Assembly: GCA_900315245.1 (NCBI GenBank)
Contig: OMYJ01000018.1
Location: forward strand, 1 to 34,187
Length of the DNA: 34,187 nucleotides
Direction: 5' to 3'
Origin: an uncultured Bacteroidales bacterium
GTDB lineage: Bacteria > Bacteroidota > Bacteroidia > Bacteroidales > WCHB1-69
The notes beneath the pieces are model-generated. The model ran no database searches. It was not told the DNA's origin and saw nothing but the letters and a program-made list of their open reading frames with translations. Position numbers and translations under genes: made by a program. The first letter of the stretch is position 1, and each line of letters starts with the position of its first letter. Shown here one piece after another: positions 1 through 7,592 of the stretch.

Positions 1-1
1 T

Positions 2-586
2 ACACTTCAGCTTGACGGCCTCTGTATCTATGCCATGCCGGAGCTGAAAGTTCCGGACAAGAGCGTAGAGGATATGCAATTAGAGTTTTATGTAAGACAA
101 TATTCTGCCAACTGCTTATTGGAGGTCGGTGTGATGAGCAATCTGAATGATGCCAACAGCTTTGTTGCACTGGATACAGTCAGCAACAACGGCGTTTCAG
201 GTTCACAGAAGCATGTGGTGGATTTCAGTCAATACGCCGAAAATATTCCGTCGGGGGCCAAATACATTGCATTCAGGAACATCTATAACGGTGCATGGAA
301 TAGGAGCCCACAAAATCTTGACGACATCACCCTCTCCGTACCTGAGGCGAAGATTGCCGAGATGTCCAGCGAGAACGAGATCGATGCCAATGGTGTCGAG
401 CGTTATCTTGAGGACATCAGAGTCTATCCGAACCCGACGACGGGCAACCTGTACATCGACGCGATGGATGTTCAGAAGGTGGAATGCTACAACCAGATGG
501 GCCAGTTGGTTGGCGTGTATGACAACGCGAACGAGCTGAACATCAGCGATCTTTCCAACGGAGTCTATATGTGCGGAAGGTGGTGA
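2..586 (+). CDS. T9SS cargo protein, C-terminal part (5' truncated by the window, 3' end frameshifted)
   Basis: The reading frame is open from base 2, so the gene begins upstream of the window. The visible part has a beta-rich segment with the pattern KYIAFRN followed by LDDITLSV, as in choice-of-anchor J / cleaved-adhesin modules. A typical type A T9SS sorting domain follows: VYPNPTTGNLYID, then a Q-M-G-Q-L turn and NISDLSNGVY. Such domains direct outer-membrane export and are then cleaved. The frame stops at 586 after YMCGRW. A +1 shift after the ATG at 569-571 would give RKVVKK and stop at 592-594, which is the usual basic ending, so one base appears missing near 571-573. This may be a real mutation or an assembly error. 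The passenger function is not visible. T9SS cargo identity is confident. Confidence 0.85.
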   Translation, partial: TLQLDGLCIYAMPELKVPDKSVEDMQLEFYVRQYSANCLLEVGVMSNLNDANSFVALDTVSNNGVSGSQKHVVDFSQYAENIPSGAKYIAFRNIYNGAWNRSPQNLDDITLSVPEAKIAEMSSENEIDANGVERYLEDIRVYPNPTTGNLYIDAMDVQKVECYNQMGQLVGVYDNANELNISDLSNGVYMCGRW

Positions 587-595
587 AGAAGTAAT

Positions 596-623
596 GGTTA
601 TTGGTTATTGGTTATTGGTTATT
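596..623. repeat. Heptamer tandem repeat, GGTTATT x4
   Basis: Four perfect copies of GGTTATT lie at 596-602, 603-609, 610-616 and 617-623, directly after the corrected stop codon of the T9SS gene. A degenerate inverted relative (caatagctaatagcc) follows at about 628-642. I see no coding content. A second 4x7-base repeat lies upstream of the other T9SS gene at 30805. Confidence 0.85.
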
Positions 624-654
624 GAGGCCAATAGCTAATAGCCAAAAGCTGAAT

Positions 655-682
655 AAGGGCGGGGAGGAATCCTCGCCCTTTT
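655..682 (+). terminator. Rho-independent terminator after the T9SS gene
   Basis: AAGGGCG (655-661) pairs with CGCCCTT (674-680). The stem continues inward through G-T, G-C and G-C, closing on the loop AGGAAT (665-670). A short T run (679-682) follows, with further Ts a few bases on. It would end transcription of the upstream gene and separate it from glmS. Confidence 0.75.
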
Positions 683-751
683 GCGTTTTAAAGTGTCTCG
701 TGAAAACCGGCAAAATGTGAAAAAGATGGTGGGCGTTTTTTTTCTTTACAA

Positions 752-778
752 TTGTATTAAAAAATTTGTGTAAATTTG
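752..778 (+). promoter_or_regulatory. Candidate Bacteroidetes promoter for glmS
   Basis: TAAATTTG at 771-778 matches the Bacteroidetes -7 element TAnnTTTG exactly. A weak TTG at 752-754 is the only nearby -33 candidate, and its spacing (16 bases) is shorter than usual. The predicted start near 783-786 would leave a leader of roughly 250 bases before glmS. Confidence 0.5.
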
Positions 779-784
779 CGGCGT

Positions 785-1037
785 AAAAGGTGAAAAATAA
801 AACGGGAAGTCTATGATTGCTTTCTGGGTTCAGAAAGAATTAGATTTCAATTGGTTATGTGTAGCCAATCCTTGACGTCCCTTCATGCTCAAGCGTGGAG
901 GAATAGAGAATTTTATGCGATATTTGCGCCACAAACGACGGCAGGGTGCTCTGAAAAGTTCGCACGCAAGTGCCGGCCAGAAGCAAAAATACTAAAACAG
1001 TAATTAATTAACCAGCAATAAATTAAAATCTATCATT
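785..1037 (+). promoter_or_regulatory. Structured 5' leader of glmS
   Basis: This non-coding stretch between the likely transcription start and the glmS ATG has four local stem-loops. They are 820-837 (7 perfect pairs, loop GGTT), 850-869 (7 pairs with one G-T, 6-base loop), 880-901 (9 pairs with G-T pairs, loop TCAA) and 939-975 (a 5-pair outer and a 4-pair inner helix). The run of hairpins suggests an RNA regulator of glmS or a small RNA. I could not match it to the glmS ribozyme or any other RNA family I know. The pairing is directly visible; regulation is inferred. Confidence 0.4.
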
Positions 1038-2882
1038 ATGTGCGGAATCGTAGCTTACGTAGGCCATCAGGAGGCCTATCCGATCCTTATCGATGGTCTG
1101 AAACGACTGGAATACCGCGGATATGACAGTGCGGGGGTCGCGTTGCTGAACGCAAACGACGAGCTGAACGTTTACAAAGCCAAAGGCAAGGTGTCGGACC
1201 TCGAAGCGTATGCCGCCACGAGGGACACCAGCGGACATATTGGCATCGCCCACACCCGTTGGGCCACCCACGGGGAACCAAACCAGACCAATGCCCACCC
1301 GCATCTCTCCAACTCGGGCACTATGGCACTGATCCATAACGGCATCATTGAGAACTATATGAGCCTTCGTAAGGAACTGGAAAAGCGGGGATTCACGTTC
1401 AAATCTTCTACCGACACGGAGGTGCTCATCAACCTGATTGAGGATGTGAAGCAGAAGGAGAAGGTCAATCTCTTCGAGGCCGTCCGCATCGCGCTGAACC
1501 ACGTGGTGGGGGCTTACGCCATCGCCATTTTGGAGAAGGGGCATCCCGATGAGATTATCGCCGCCCGAAAAGGCAGCCCCATGGTGGTGGGCATTGGCGA
1601 TAACGAATTTTTCATCGCCTCGGACGCCACGCCTATCGTGGGCCGCACCCAGAAGGTGGTCTATATCGAGGATGAACAGGTCGTCCGCATCAAACTGGGC
1701 GAGGATCTCTTTATCAAGACGATTCAAGATGTGGAAGCCATCCCCTACGTTCAGGAACTGGAGATGAATCTGGATTCCATTGAGAAGGCCGGTTTCGACC
1801 ATTTTATGATGAAGGAGATTTATGAGCAGCCGCGTATCGTGCGCGACACTATGCGCGGTCGTCTGCATCCCGACACCAATACGGTGAGTCTGGGAGGCAT
1901 CGTGAACTACGAAAGACAGCTGCTCTATGCCGACAATATTATCTTTGTGGCCTGTGGCACCTCCTGGCACGCCAGTCTGGTGGGAAGCTATCTGATAGAG
2001 TTTCTGGCCAAGATTCCCGTGAAAGTGGAGTATGCCTCCGAGTTCCGCTACCGTCATCCGGTTGTCACGCCTCATGATGTGGTGATCGCAGTCTCCCAGT
2101 CAGGAGAGACCGCCGACACGCTGGCAGCTATCCAGCTGGCCAAGGAGTCGGGCGCCGTGGTACTGGGCATCTGCAATGTGATCGGCTCTTCCATCTCTCG
2201 GGCTACGGATGCCGGCATCTACACGCATGCGGGTCCCGAAATCGGGGTGGCCTCCACCAAGGCCTTCACCTCGCAGGTCACGGTGATGGCCATGCTGGCG
2301 CTGCGCTTGGCGGAACTGAAAGGCACTCTGAAGGATGAGGAACGTCGCGAGTACATCCAGGAGCTCGACCGAATCCCGGAGAAGATACAGTGGACGCTCG
2401 ACCATAGCGGTCTTGTGAAGGAAATCGCGGCCAAGTACAAGGATGTGCGCAATATGCTGTATCTGGGCCGTCTGCAAAACTACCCCGTGGCGCTTGAAGG
2501 GGCACTGAAGCTGAAGGAGATTTCCTACATCCACGCGGAAGGCTATCCGGCCGCTGAGATGAAGCACGGCCCTATCGCGTTGATTGACAAGGATATGCCG
2601 GTGGTGTTCATCGCTACAAACCACCATACCTACGAAAAGGTGATCAGCAATATCCAGGAGGTGAAGTCGCGCGACGGCAAGATCATCGCTGTCGTCAGTG
2701 AACAGGATGTGGTGGCGCGCAAGATGGCCGACTATGTGATCGAAATTCCGGAGTCGATGTCCATCTATTCCCCGTTGCTGGCTACCATCCCGTTGCAGAT
2801 CTTGGCCTACCATATCGCCGTGATGCGCGGCTGCAATGTGGACCAGCCAAGGAATTTGGCAAAGTCGGTGACGGTGGAATAA
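1038..2882 (+). CDS. glmS: Glutamine--fructose-6-phosphate aminotransferase (isomerizing)
   Basis: This cytoplasmic enzyme makes glucosamine-6-phosphate from fructose-6-phosphate and glutamine, the first step to UDP-GlcNAc. The 614-residue protein has the usual length and order. An N-terminal class II glutamine amidotransferase begins MCGIVAYVG with nucleophile Cys2 and is followed by HTRWATHG and HNGIIENY. Two SIS sugar-isomerase domains follow, with CGTSWHA, SQSGETADT and AEMKHGPIALID. The C-terminus ends DQPRNLAKSVTVE, as in authentic GlmS. The ATG start is fixed because Cys2 must be exposed. It stands alone with its own promoter and long leader, but lies directly upstream of an amino-sugar glycan locus that would draw on its product. 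Very confident. Confidence 0.98.
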   Translation: MCGIVAYVGHQEAYPILIDGLKRLEYRGYDSAGVALLNANDELNVYKAKGKVSDLEAYAATRDTSGHIGIAHTRWATHGEPNQTNAHPHLSNSGTMALIHNGIIENYMSLRKELEKRGFTFKSSTDTEVLINLIEDVKQKEKVNLFEAVRIALNHVVGAYAIAILEKGHPDEIIAARKGSPMVVGIGDNEFFIASDATPIVGRTQKVVYIEDEQVVRIKLGEDLFIKTIQDVEAIPYVQELEMNLDSIEKAGFDHFMMKEIYEQPRIVRDTMRGRLHPDTNTVSLGGIVNYERQLLYADNIIFVACGTSWHASLVGSYLIEFLAKIPVKVEYASEFRYRHPVVTPHDVVIAVSQSGETADTLAAIQLAKESGAVVLGICNVIGSSISRATDAGIYTHAGPEIGVASTKAFTSQVTVMAMLALRLAELKGTLKDEERREYIQELDRIPEKIQWTLDHSGLVKEIAAKYKDVRNMLYLGRLQNYPVALEGALKLKEISYIHAEGYPAAEMKHGPIALIDKDMPVVFIATNHHTYEKVISNIQEVKSRDGKIIAVVSEQDVVARKMADYVIEIPESMSIYSPLLATIPLQILAYHIAVMRGCNVDQPRNLAKSVTVE

Positions 2883-2890
2883 AAAAAATG

Positions 2891-2898
2891 TATTTTTG
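2891..2898 (+). promoter_or_regulatory. Candidate -7 promoter element upstream of the glycan locus
   Basis: TATTTTTG matches TAnnTTTG exactly and lies 85 bases before the first aminotransferase ATG, in an A+T-rich 101-base gap. I see no properly spaced -33 TTTG, and no terminator separates glmS from this point, so read-through from glmS is also possible. Confidence 0.4.
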
Positions 2899-2983
2899 TG
2901 CGTTAAAAAATAATGTGGAATCAATGTGGTGATATTCAGATGAGTATAACCCATAATTCTTATAACTAAATAACTGAACTGTT

Positions 2984-4237
2984 ATGCCAAATAAACGTAT
3001 CTATCTCTGTCTTGCCCACATGAGCGAAGCAGGACTTGAACAAAAATATATCAAAGAGGCCTTCGACACCAATTGGGTGGTGCCGCTCGGGCCGAATGTG
3101 AACGGGTTTGAGGCCGATTTGGAACAATTTGTCGGGGAGAACAAGCGTGTCGTGGCCCTCTGCTCCGGCACGGCTGCGGTGCACCTCGCCCTCATAGCCT
3201 GTGGTGTCGGTCCTGGTGATGAGGTCATCGTGCAATCGTTCACCTTCTGCGCCTCTTCGCATCCCATCACCTACCTCGGCGCGATACCGGTGTTCGTGGA
3301 TTCCGAAAAGGACTCCTGGAACATGGACCCCGATTTGATGGAGGAGGCTATCAAGGGCCGGATTGCCAAGACAGGAAAGAAACCGAAGGCCATAGTGCCG
3401 GTGGCGCTCTACGGGATGCCCTACAACATCGATCGCATTATGGAAATTGCGGCGAAATATGACATCCCCGTTGTGGAGGATGCCGCCGAGGGGTTCGGCA
3501 GCCGCTGGAGAGAACAGGTGCTGGGCACTTTCGGAGTGTATGGCATTCTGTCGTTTAATGGCAACAAGATGATCACCACCTCGGGTGGCGGCGCGTTGGT
3601 TTGCCCGGATGCCCAGGCTTGGCAGAAAATCATGTGGCTGGCGACCCAGGCACGCGAAGCCTATCCCTACTATCAGCACGAGGCCATCGGCTATAACTAC
3701 CGGTTGAGCAATATCTGCGCCGGCATCGGTCGCGGACAGATGACCGTTGTGGATGACCATATCCGTCACCACAAGCATGTGCAAAAGTTCTATGAGGAGA
3801 CTTTCGCCGATGTGCCTGGAATCACTGTGCACGGCAATCCGGATGACCGTTTTGATTCGAATTTCTGGCTCTGCACCATTCTGCTGGATGAGCAGCTGAG
3901 GGTGAAAGGGCAGGAGAGTGCATATAGCACCGCCGTACAAGGTGCGGTGGGCGGTGCGGCAGGCGTGGTACACGGAGGCGGCACCCTGCACACGGATTGC
4001 GAGCCCAATGCCAATGTGGAAGCCATGCGCGTGTGGCTCGACCAAAAAGGAATCGAAGCCCGTCCGCTATGGAAACCGATGCACAAACAACCGGTTTACA
4101 AGAACGCCCCTGCATACGTGAACGGCGTTTCCGAATCGCTTTTCAAGGTCGGTATGTGCCTGCCCAGCGGCCCCATGGTCACGGACGAGGACTTGACATA
4201 CATTGTTGAGAGCATCAAAGAAGCGGTGATGCGATGA
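2984..4237 (+). CDS. DegT/DnrJ/EryC1/StrS aminotransferase, PglE-like
   Basis: PLP-dependent sugar aminotransferase of 417 residues, predicted to convert a nucleotide-linked 4-keto-6-deoxy sugar to the 4-amino sugar. Visible family features are the phosphate-binding segment CSGTAAVHLAL (residues 60-70), the PLP-ring Asp166 in VVEDAAEGFG, and the Schiff-base Lys195 in SFNGNKMITTSGGG. The C-terminal half has WKPMHKQPVY and FKVGMCLPSGP, typical of the branch acting on UDP-2-acetamido-4-keto sugars (PglE-like). It is the first gene of the long + strand run. Together with the PglC-like and PglD-like genes at the other end it could make an N-acetylated 4-amino initiating sugar. No matching 4,6-dehydratase (PglF type) is in the window. 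Family certain; substrate inferred. Confidence 0.9.
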   Translation: MPNKRIYLCLAHMSEAGLEQKYIKEAFDTNWVVPLGPNVNGFEADLEQFVGENKRVVALCSGTAAVHLALIACGVGPGDEVIVQSFTFCASSHPITYLGAIPVFVDSEKDSWNMDPDLMEEAIKGRIAKTGKKPKAIVPVALYGMPYNIDRIMEIAAKYDIPVVEDAAEGFGSRWREQVLGTFGVYGILSFNGNKMITTSGGGALVCPDAQAWQKIMWLATQAREAYPYYQHEAIGYNYRLSNICAGIGRGQMTVVDDHIRHHKHVQKFYEETFADVPGITVHGNPDDRFDSNFWLCTILLDEQLRVKGQESAYSTAVQGAVGGAAGVVHGGGTLHTDCEPNANVEAMRVWLDQKGIEARPLWKPMHKQPVYKNAPAYVNGVSESLFKVGMCLPSGPMVTDEDLTYIVESIKEAVMR

Positions 4238-4300
4238 AACGATGATGCGATGAAGCGATGAAACGATGATGAGAGGATGAGAGGATGAGAGGATAGGATG
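4233..4300. repeat. GATG-rich imperfect tandem repeat between two aminotransferase genes
   Basis: GATGAAACGATGATG occurs at 4233-4247 and again at 4257-4271. Three perfect copies of GATGAGAG then span 4268-4291, followed by degenerate GATAG and GATGATTAG. The repeat starts inside the last codons of the upstream gene and fills most of the gap to the next start. It contains several in-phase ATG and TGA triplets. Confidence 0.8.
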
Positions 4301-4328
4301 ATTAGATTTTTTGTAACTACTACTAAGA

Positions 4329-5438
4329 ATGGATAAGAACACGATTACCGTCACTTCCCCCTTGTTGCCCGAGAGAGCGGAGTTTGAGCAGATGCTCAAG
4401 GAAATTTGGGACAGCAAGTGGATTACCAACAACGGACAGTTCCACAAGCAGTTGGAGAAAGCGTTGTGCGAGTATCTCAAGGTTCCGTACATCAGTCTTT
4501 TCACCAACGGTACGCTGCCGCTACTTACCGCTTTGCAGGCGTTGCGCATCACGGGGGAGGTCATTACCACACCCTACAGTTTTGTGGCGACCACCCACAG
4601 CATTTGGTGGAACGGATGCAAACCGGTGTTCGTGGATATCGAAGAGGCCACCTGCGGTATAGATCCGGACTGTATTGAAGCGGCCATCACACCGCACACC
4701 ACCGCCATCATGCCGGTGCATTGTTACGGAAAACCGTGTGACATGGAACGCATCCAGGCCATTGCCGACAAATACGGCTTGAAGGTGATTTACGATGCCG
4801 CCCATGCCTTCGGCGTTGAGGTGAACGGAAAATCCGTCCTTGAACAAGGCGATATGGCCACCTTGAGTTTTCATGCAACAAAGGTCTATAACACGCTGGA
4901 AGGCGGTGCGTTAGTGATACATGACGCTGAAACGAAAAAACGCATTGACTACCTCAAGAATTTCGGTTTCGCGGGCGAGACGGAAGTGGTGGCCCCCGGC
5001 ATCAACAGCAAAATGGACGAGGTGCGCGCCGCATACGGCTTGCTGAATCTCAAGCAGGTTGACGAGGCGATCGAGAAACGTCATCAGGTGGCGGTCCGGT
5101 ACCGCTCGGCGTTGCGCAACGTGAAGGGTGTCCGTTTCTTCGACGACATGCCCGGTGTGCGCCACAATTACAGCTATTTCCCCGTCTTCATCAATGCGGA
5201 GGAGTATGGCATGACCCGTGATGAGTTGTATTTTAAGATGAAGGAGCAGGGTGTGTTGGGCAGACGTTATTTTTACCCGCTCATCAGCACCTTCAGCACC
5301 TATCGCGGTTTGCCGTCAGCATCTCCTGAGAACTTGCCCGTGGCAACAAGAGTCGCCAATGAGGTGATCTGTCTGCCGATGCACCATGCGTTGAGTGATG
5401 AGGATATCAACAGAATTTTAGAATTAATAGTAAAATAA
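4329..5438 (+). CDS. vioA: dTDP-4-amino-4,6-dideoxyglucose transaminase, VioA-like
   Basis: DegT-family PLP aminotransferase of 369 residues. It resembles VioA closely through much of its length: TSPLLP near the start, TNNGQFHKQLE, LFTNGTLPLLTALQALRITGEVI, TPYSFVATTHS, MPVHCYGKPCD, YDAAHAFGV (PLP Asp156) and SFHATKVYNTLEGGA (catalytic Lys185). VioA makes dTDP-viosamine (Qui4N) from dTDP-4-keto-6-deoxyglucose using glutamate. RmlA and RmlB, which would supply the substrate, are not in the window and may lie elsewhere. In Pseudomonas viosamine islands a vioA gene sits with ketoacyl-ACP synthase III, ketoreductase and acyltransferase genes that add a hydroxyacyl group to the amine, and the same gene families follow here. 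The symbol is a family assignment. A related 3- or 4-amino-sugar transaminase (FdtB/QdtB branch) is the alternative. Confidence 0.85.
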   Translation: MDKNTITVTSPLLPERAEFEQMLKEIWDSKWITNNGQFHKQLEKALCEYLKVPYISLFTNGTLPLLTALQALRITGEVITTPYSFVATTHSIWWNGCKPVFVDIEEATCGIDPDCIEAAITPHTTAIMPVHCYGKPCDMERIQAIADKYGLKVIYDAAHAFGVEVNGKSVLEQGDMATLSFHATKVYNTLEGGALVIHDAETKKRIDYLKNFGFAGETEVVAPGINSKMDEVRAAYGLLNLKQVDEAIEKRHQVAVRYRSALRNVKGVRFFDDMPGVRHNYSYFPVFINAEEYGMTRDELYFKMKEQGVLGRRYFYPLISTFSTYRGLPSASPENLPVATRVANEVICLPMHHALSDEDINRILELIVK

Positions 5439-5448
5439 ACCAAAGGAT

Positions 5449-6345
5449 ATGAAATACTATACAATGCAGGAAACTCGAGAGTTTCTTGAAAGTATTGGAA
5501 TGCCCGGGGGCGACCTGTATGATTTACCGACCTCCGAAAAACGTTTCCCCGACGGAGGCCAGTACCGTTTTGAAGTTCCCGGAATCCAGGGACCCGGCCC
5601 GATGAAGGCTTTGTTGGAGGCACTTGATGAATACGGCGTTCAGATTCACCGTGTCACCCAGACTAAGGGTATCATGTTCCTCACGGACGATGAGATAAAG
5701 AAGATGGTGGAATATGCCCGGAAATGGAATGTGCAGCTGGTGTTGGCATGTGGTCCGCGTGCCACTACCGACACTTCCGCATCCGTGAAGACGGAAGAGG
5801 GGCAACGTATGGGGTACCGTCTGCGTGGTGAAGAACAAATCGCCAGAGGTATTGAGGAAATCCGTCGTGGTGCCCGCTTGGGCGTGCGTGGATTCCTGAT
5901 CTATGACGAAGGATTGCTTTGGGCGTTGAACGAAGCCCGCAAGAAAGGTTATATCCCTGCGGACTGCCACTTCAAGGTCAGTGCCCACAGCGGTCACGGC
6001 AACCCCTGCTCTGCCCATGTGCTGGAAACGTTGGGCGCCGACAGTATCAATCCCGTACGTGACATCCAAGTGCAGATGCTGGCCGCCATGCGTGCCGCCA
6101 TCGATGTGCCTATTGACCTGCATACGGAGAACCCGAAGAGCAGCGGCGGTTTTATCCGTCACTATGAGGTGCCGGACTTCATCCGCGTGGCCGCACCCGT
6201 GTATTTGAAGACTGGCGGCTCTGTCGCGGCTAATCACAGTTATGATACAACGGAGAAGGAAGCCAAGCAACGTGCCAAACAGGTGCTGCTGGTGAAACGG
6301 GTGATCGACACCTATTATCCTGAAGCCATCGTATCGCCAAAATAA
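5449..6345 (+). CDS. TIM-barrel protein of unassigned function, U32-peptidase-like
   Basis: A 298-residue soluble protein with the alternating beta/alpha pattern of a TIM barrel: LVLACGPRATTDT, LGVRGFLIYDEGLLWAL, HFKVSAHSGHGNP, ADSINPVRDI and IDLHTENPKSSGG. The N-terminus has the striking segment GGDLYDLPTSEKRFPDG. I recall similar stand-alone proteins being labelled U32-family peptidases, but I do not see the classical U32 Cys-containing signature, so protease activity should not be assumed. It lies 10 bases after the VioA-like gene and 4 bases before the ATP-grasp gene, so co-translation is likely. In this setting a role in making a small acid precursor is more plausible than proteolysis. 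Confident that it is a real gene, not of its function. Confidence 0.65.
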   Translation: MKYYTMQETREFLESIGMPGGDLYDLPTSEKRFPDGGQYRFEVPGIQGPGPMKALLEALDEYGVQIHRVTQTKGIMFLTDDEIKKMVEYARKWNVQLVLACGPRATTDTSASVKTEEGQRMGYRLRGEEQIARGIEEIRRGARLGVRGFLIYDEGLLWALNEARKKGYIPADCHFKVSAHSGHGNPCSAHVLETLGADSINPVRDIQVQMLAAMRAAIDVPIDLHTENPKSSGGFIRHYEVPDFIRVAAPVYLKTGGSVAANHSYDTTEKEAKQRAKQVLLVKRVIDTYYPEAIVSPK

Positions 6346-6349
6346 GAAT

Positions 6350-7573
6350 ATGGGAAAACCGGTTGCAATAGTGTTGGGAGGAACCTCTCCTCACGTGCTG
6401 CTAGTTAACAAGTTGCATGAGCGGGGATACTACGTGATACTTGTTGATTATTTACAGAATCCACCCGCTAAAACAGCGGCTGATGAACATATTCAAGCAA
6501 GTACCCTGGACAAAGAACGTGTTCTTGAAATAGCCAGGGAGAAACACGCCGATTTGGTTATCAGTACCTGTATCGATCAAGCCAACAGTGTGTGTTGTTA
6601 TGTGGCCGAGAAACTGAATCTTCCCCATCCCTACAGCTACGAGACCTCACTCTATGTCACCAACAAAGGTCTGATGAAGGAAAGGATGAAGAAATATGAT
6701 GTTCCTTCCTCCCCGTTCATTTTGACGAAGAGTGTTTCTGGTATTGATTGGGAAGCGGTTTCTTTCCCGTGTGTGGTCAAACCTGTGGATTGCAATAGTT
6801 CAAAAGGTGTGCACCGTGCGGATTCTGTGGAGGAGGCAAAACCGTTCGTTGAAGAGGCTATTCGTTTGAGCCAGACAGATGAAGCAATCATCGAGGACTT
6901 TTGTCCCGGCGATGAGATTCAGGTGGATTGCGTGGCTTTGGACAGCGATGCCGATGTGGTGATGACCCGTAGCAAGGTTAAGATGCAGTGGGGCGAAGGG
7001 GCGGTCTTGAATTCTGTCGGCTCTGTTGTCCCCGCGCAGATTCCTGAAAAACTCAATCCTGAACTGAAACGCATTGCCCAAAATATAGCCAAAGGCTTTG
7101 GACTGCGCAACACGCCGTTCTTCTATCAAGCAATAGTGACCGACGACAAGGTGAATGTGCTGGAATTTGCACCCCGTGTCGGAGGCGGTCTAAGTTATTA
7201 TATGATAAAGAACTTCGTTGGTTTTGACGCTGTGGAGGCTGCCGTCAATTCATTCCTTGGTTTGCCGATTAACAGGAATTACTATCTACCAGAAAAGATA
7301 TATCGTACATGCTTGCTATATGCAAAACCATGCACTTTTGACCATATTGAGGGCATGGAGGAGTTGAAGGCAAAGGGGATTATAAAGGAATTGTTTATTA
7401 CAAAGGCAAAAGGCGATGTGATAGATGGTGATATGCGTAGCTCCAACCGTGTGGGATCATGTGTGGTTGAGGGGAATGACATAGAAGAGTTGCAAGAAAG
7501 AGTCTCTCAATTCTACAGTCACGTAAAAGTGATTGACATTCATGGTAACAACATGGTAATATTGCCAAACTAA
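6350..7573 (+). CDS. ATP-grasp ligase
   Basis: A 407-residue ATP-grasp protein. The N-terminal pre-ATP-grasp Rossmann part begins VAIVLGGTSPH. It is followed by the ATP-binding segment FPCVVKPVDCNSSKGVHRA and the metal-binding end of the fold, EFAPRVGGGLSYYMI. The family joins a carboxylate, via acyl phosphate, to an amine, thiol or other nucleophile. It sits between the TIM-barrel protein and the CitE-like aldolase with short gaps (4 and 19 bases), so it probably uses a product of that cassette. Substrate specificity cannot be read from the sequence. Candidates are amide formation between a hydroxy acid and an amino compound, or activation of a carboxylate for a carrier. Family confident. 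Confidence 0.85.
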   Translation: MGKPVAIVLGGTSPHVLLVNKLHERGYYVILVDYLQNPPAKTAADEHIQASTLDKERVLEIAREKHADLVISTCIDQANSVCCYVAEKLNLPHPYSYETSLYVTNKGLMKERMKKYDVPSSPFILTKSVSGIDWEAVSFPCVVKPVDCNSSKGVHRADSVEEAKPFVEEAIRLSQTDEAIIEDFCPGDEIQVDCVALDSDADVVMTRSKVKMQWGEGAVLNSVGSVVPAQIPEKLNPELKRIAQNIAKGFGLRNTPFFYQAIVTDDKVNVLEFAPRVGGGLSYYMIKNFVGFDAVEAAVNSFLGLPINRNYYLPEKIYRTCLLYAKPCTFDHIEGMEELKAKGIIKELFITKAKGDVIDGDMRSSNRVGSCVVEGNDIEELQERVSQFYSHVKVIDIHGNNMVILPN

Positions 7574-7592
7574 AAGAAAAAGAAAAGGTTAT

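Noticed and set aside
569..594. Programmed frameshift in the T9SS sorting domain
   Set aside because: There is no slippery heptamer or downstream structure at the site. A simple missing base is the better explanation.
785..1037. glmS ribozyme or known riboswitch
   Set aside because: I could not find the conserved ribozyme core or a cleavage-site arrangement, and the hairpin pattern does not fit the pseudoknotted fold. It is kept only as an unassigned structured leader.
1023..2954. Long - strand open frames of 350 and 284 codons opposite glmS
   Set aside because: They are shadows of a highly conserved gene. Their translations have no family features.
5449..6345. Secreted or regulatory U32 protease
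   Set aside because: No signal peptide and no classical U32 Cys signature. The context is small-molecule biosynthesis.
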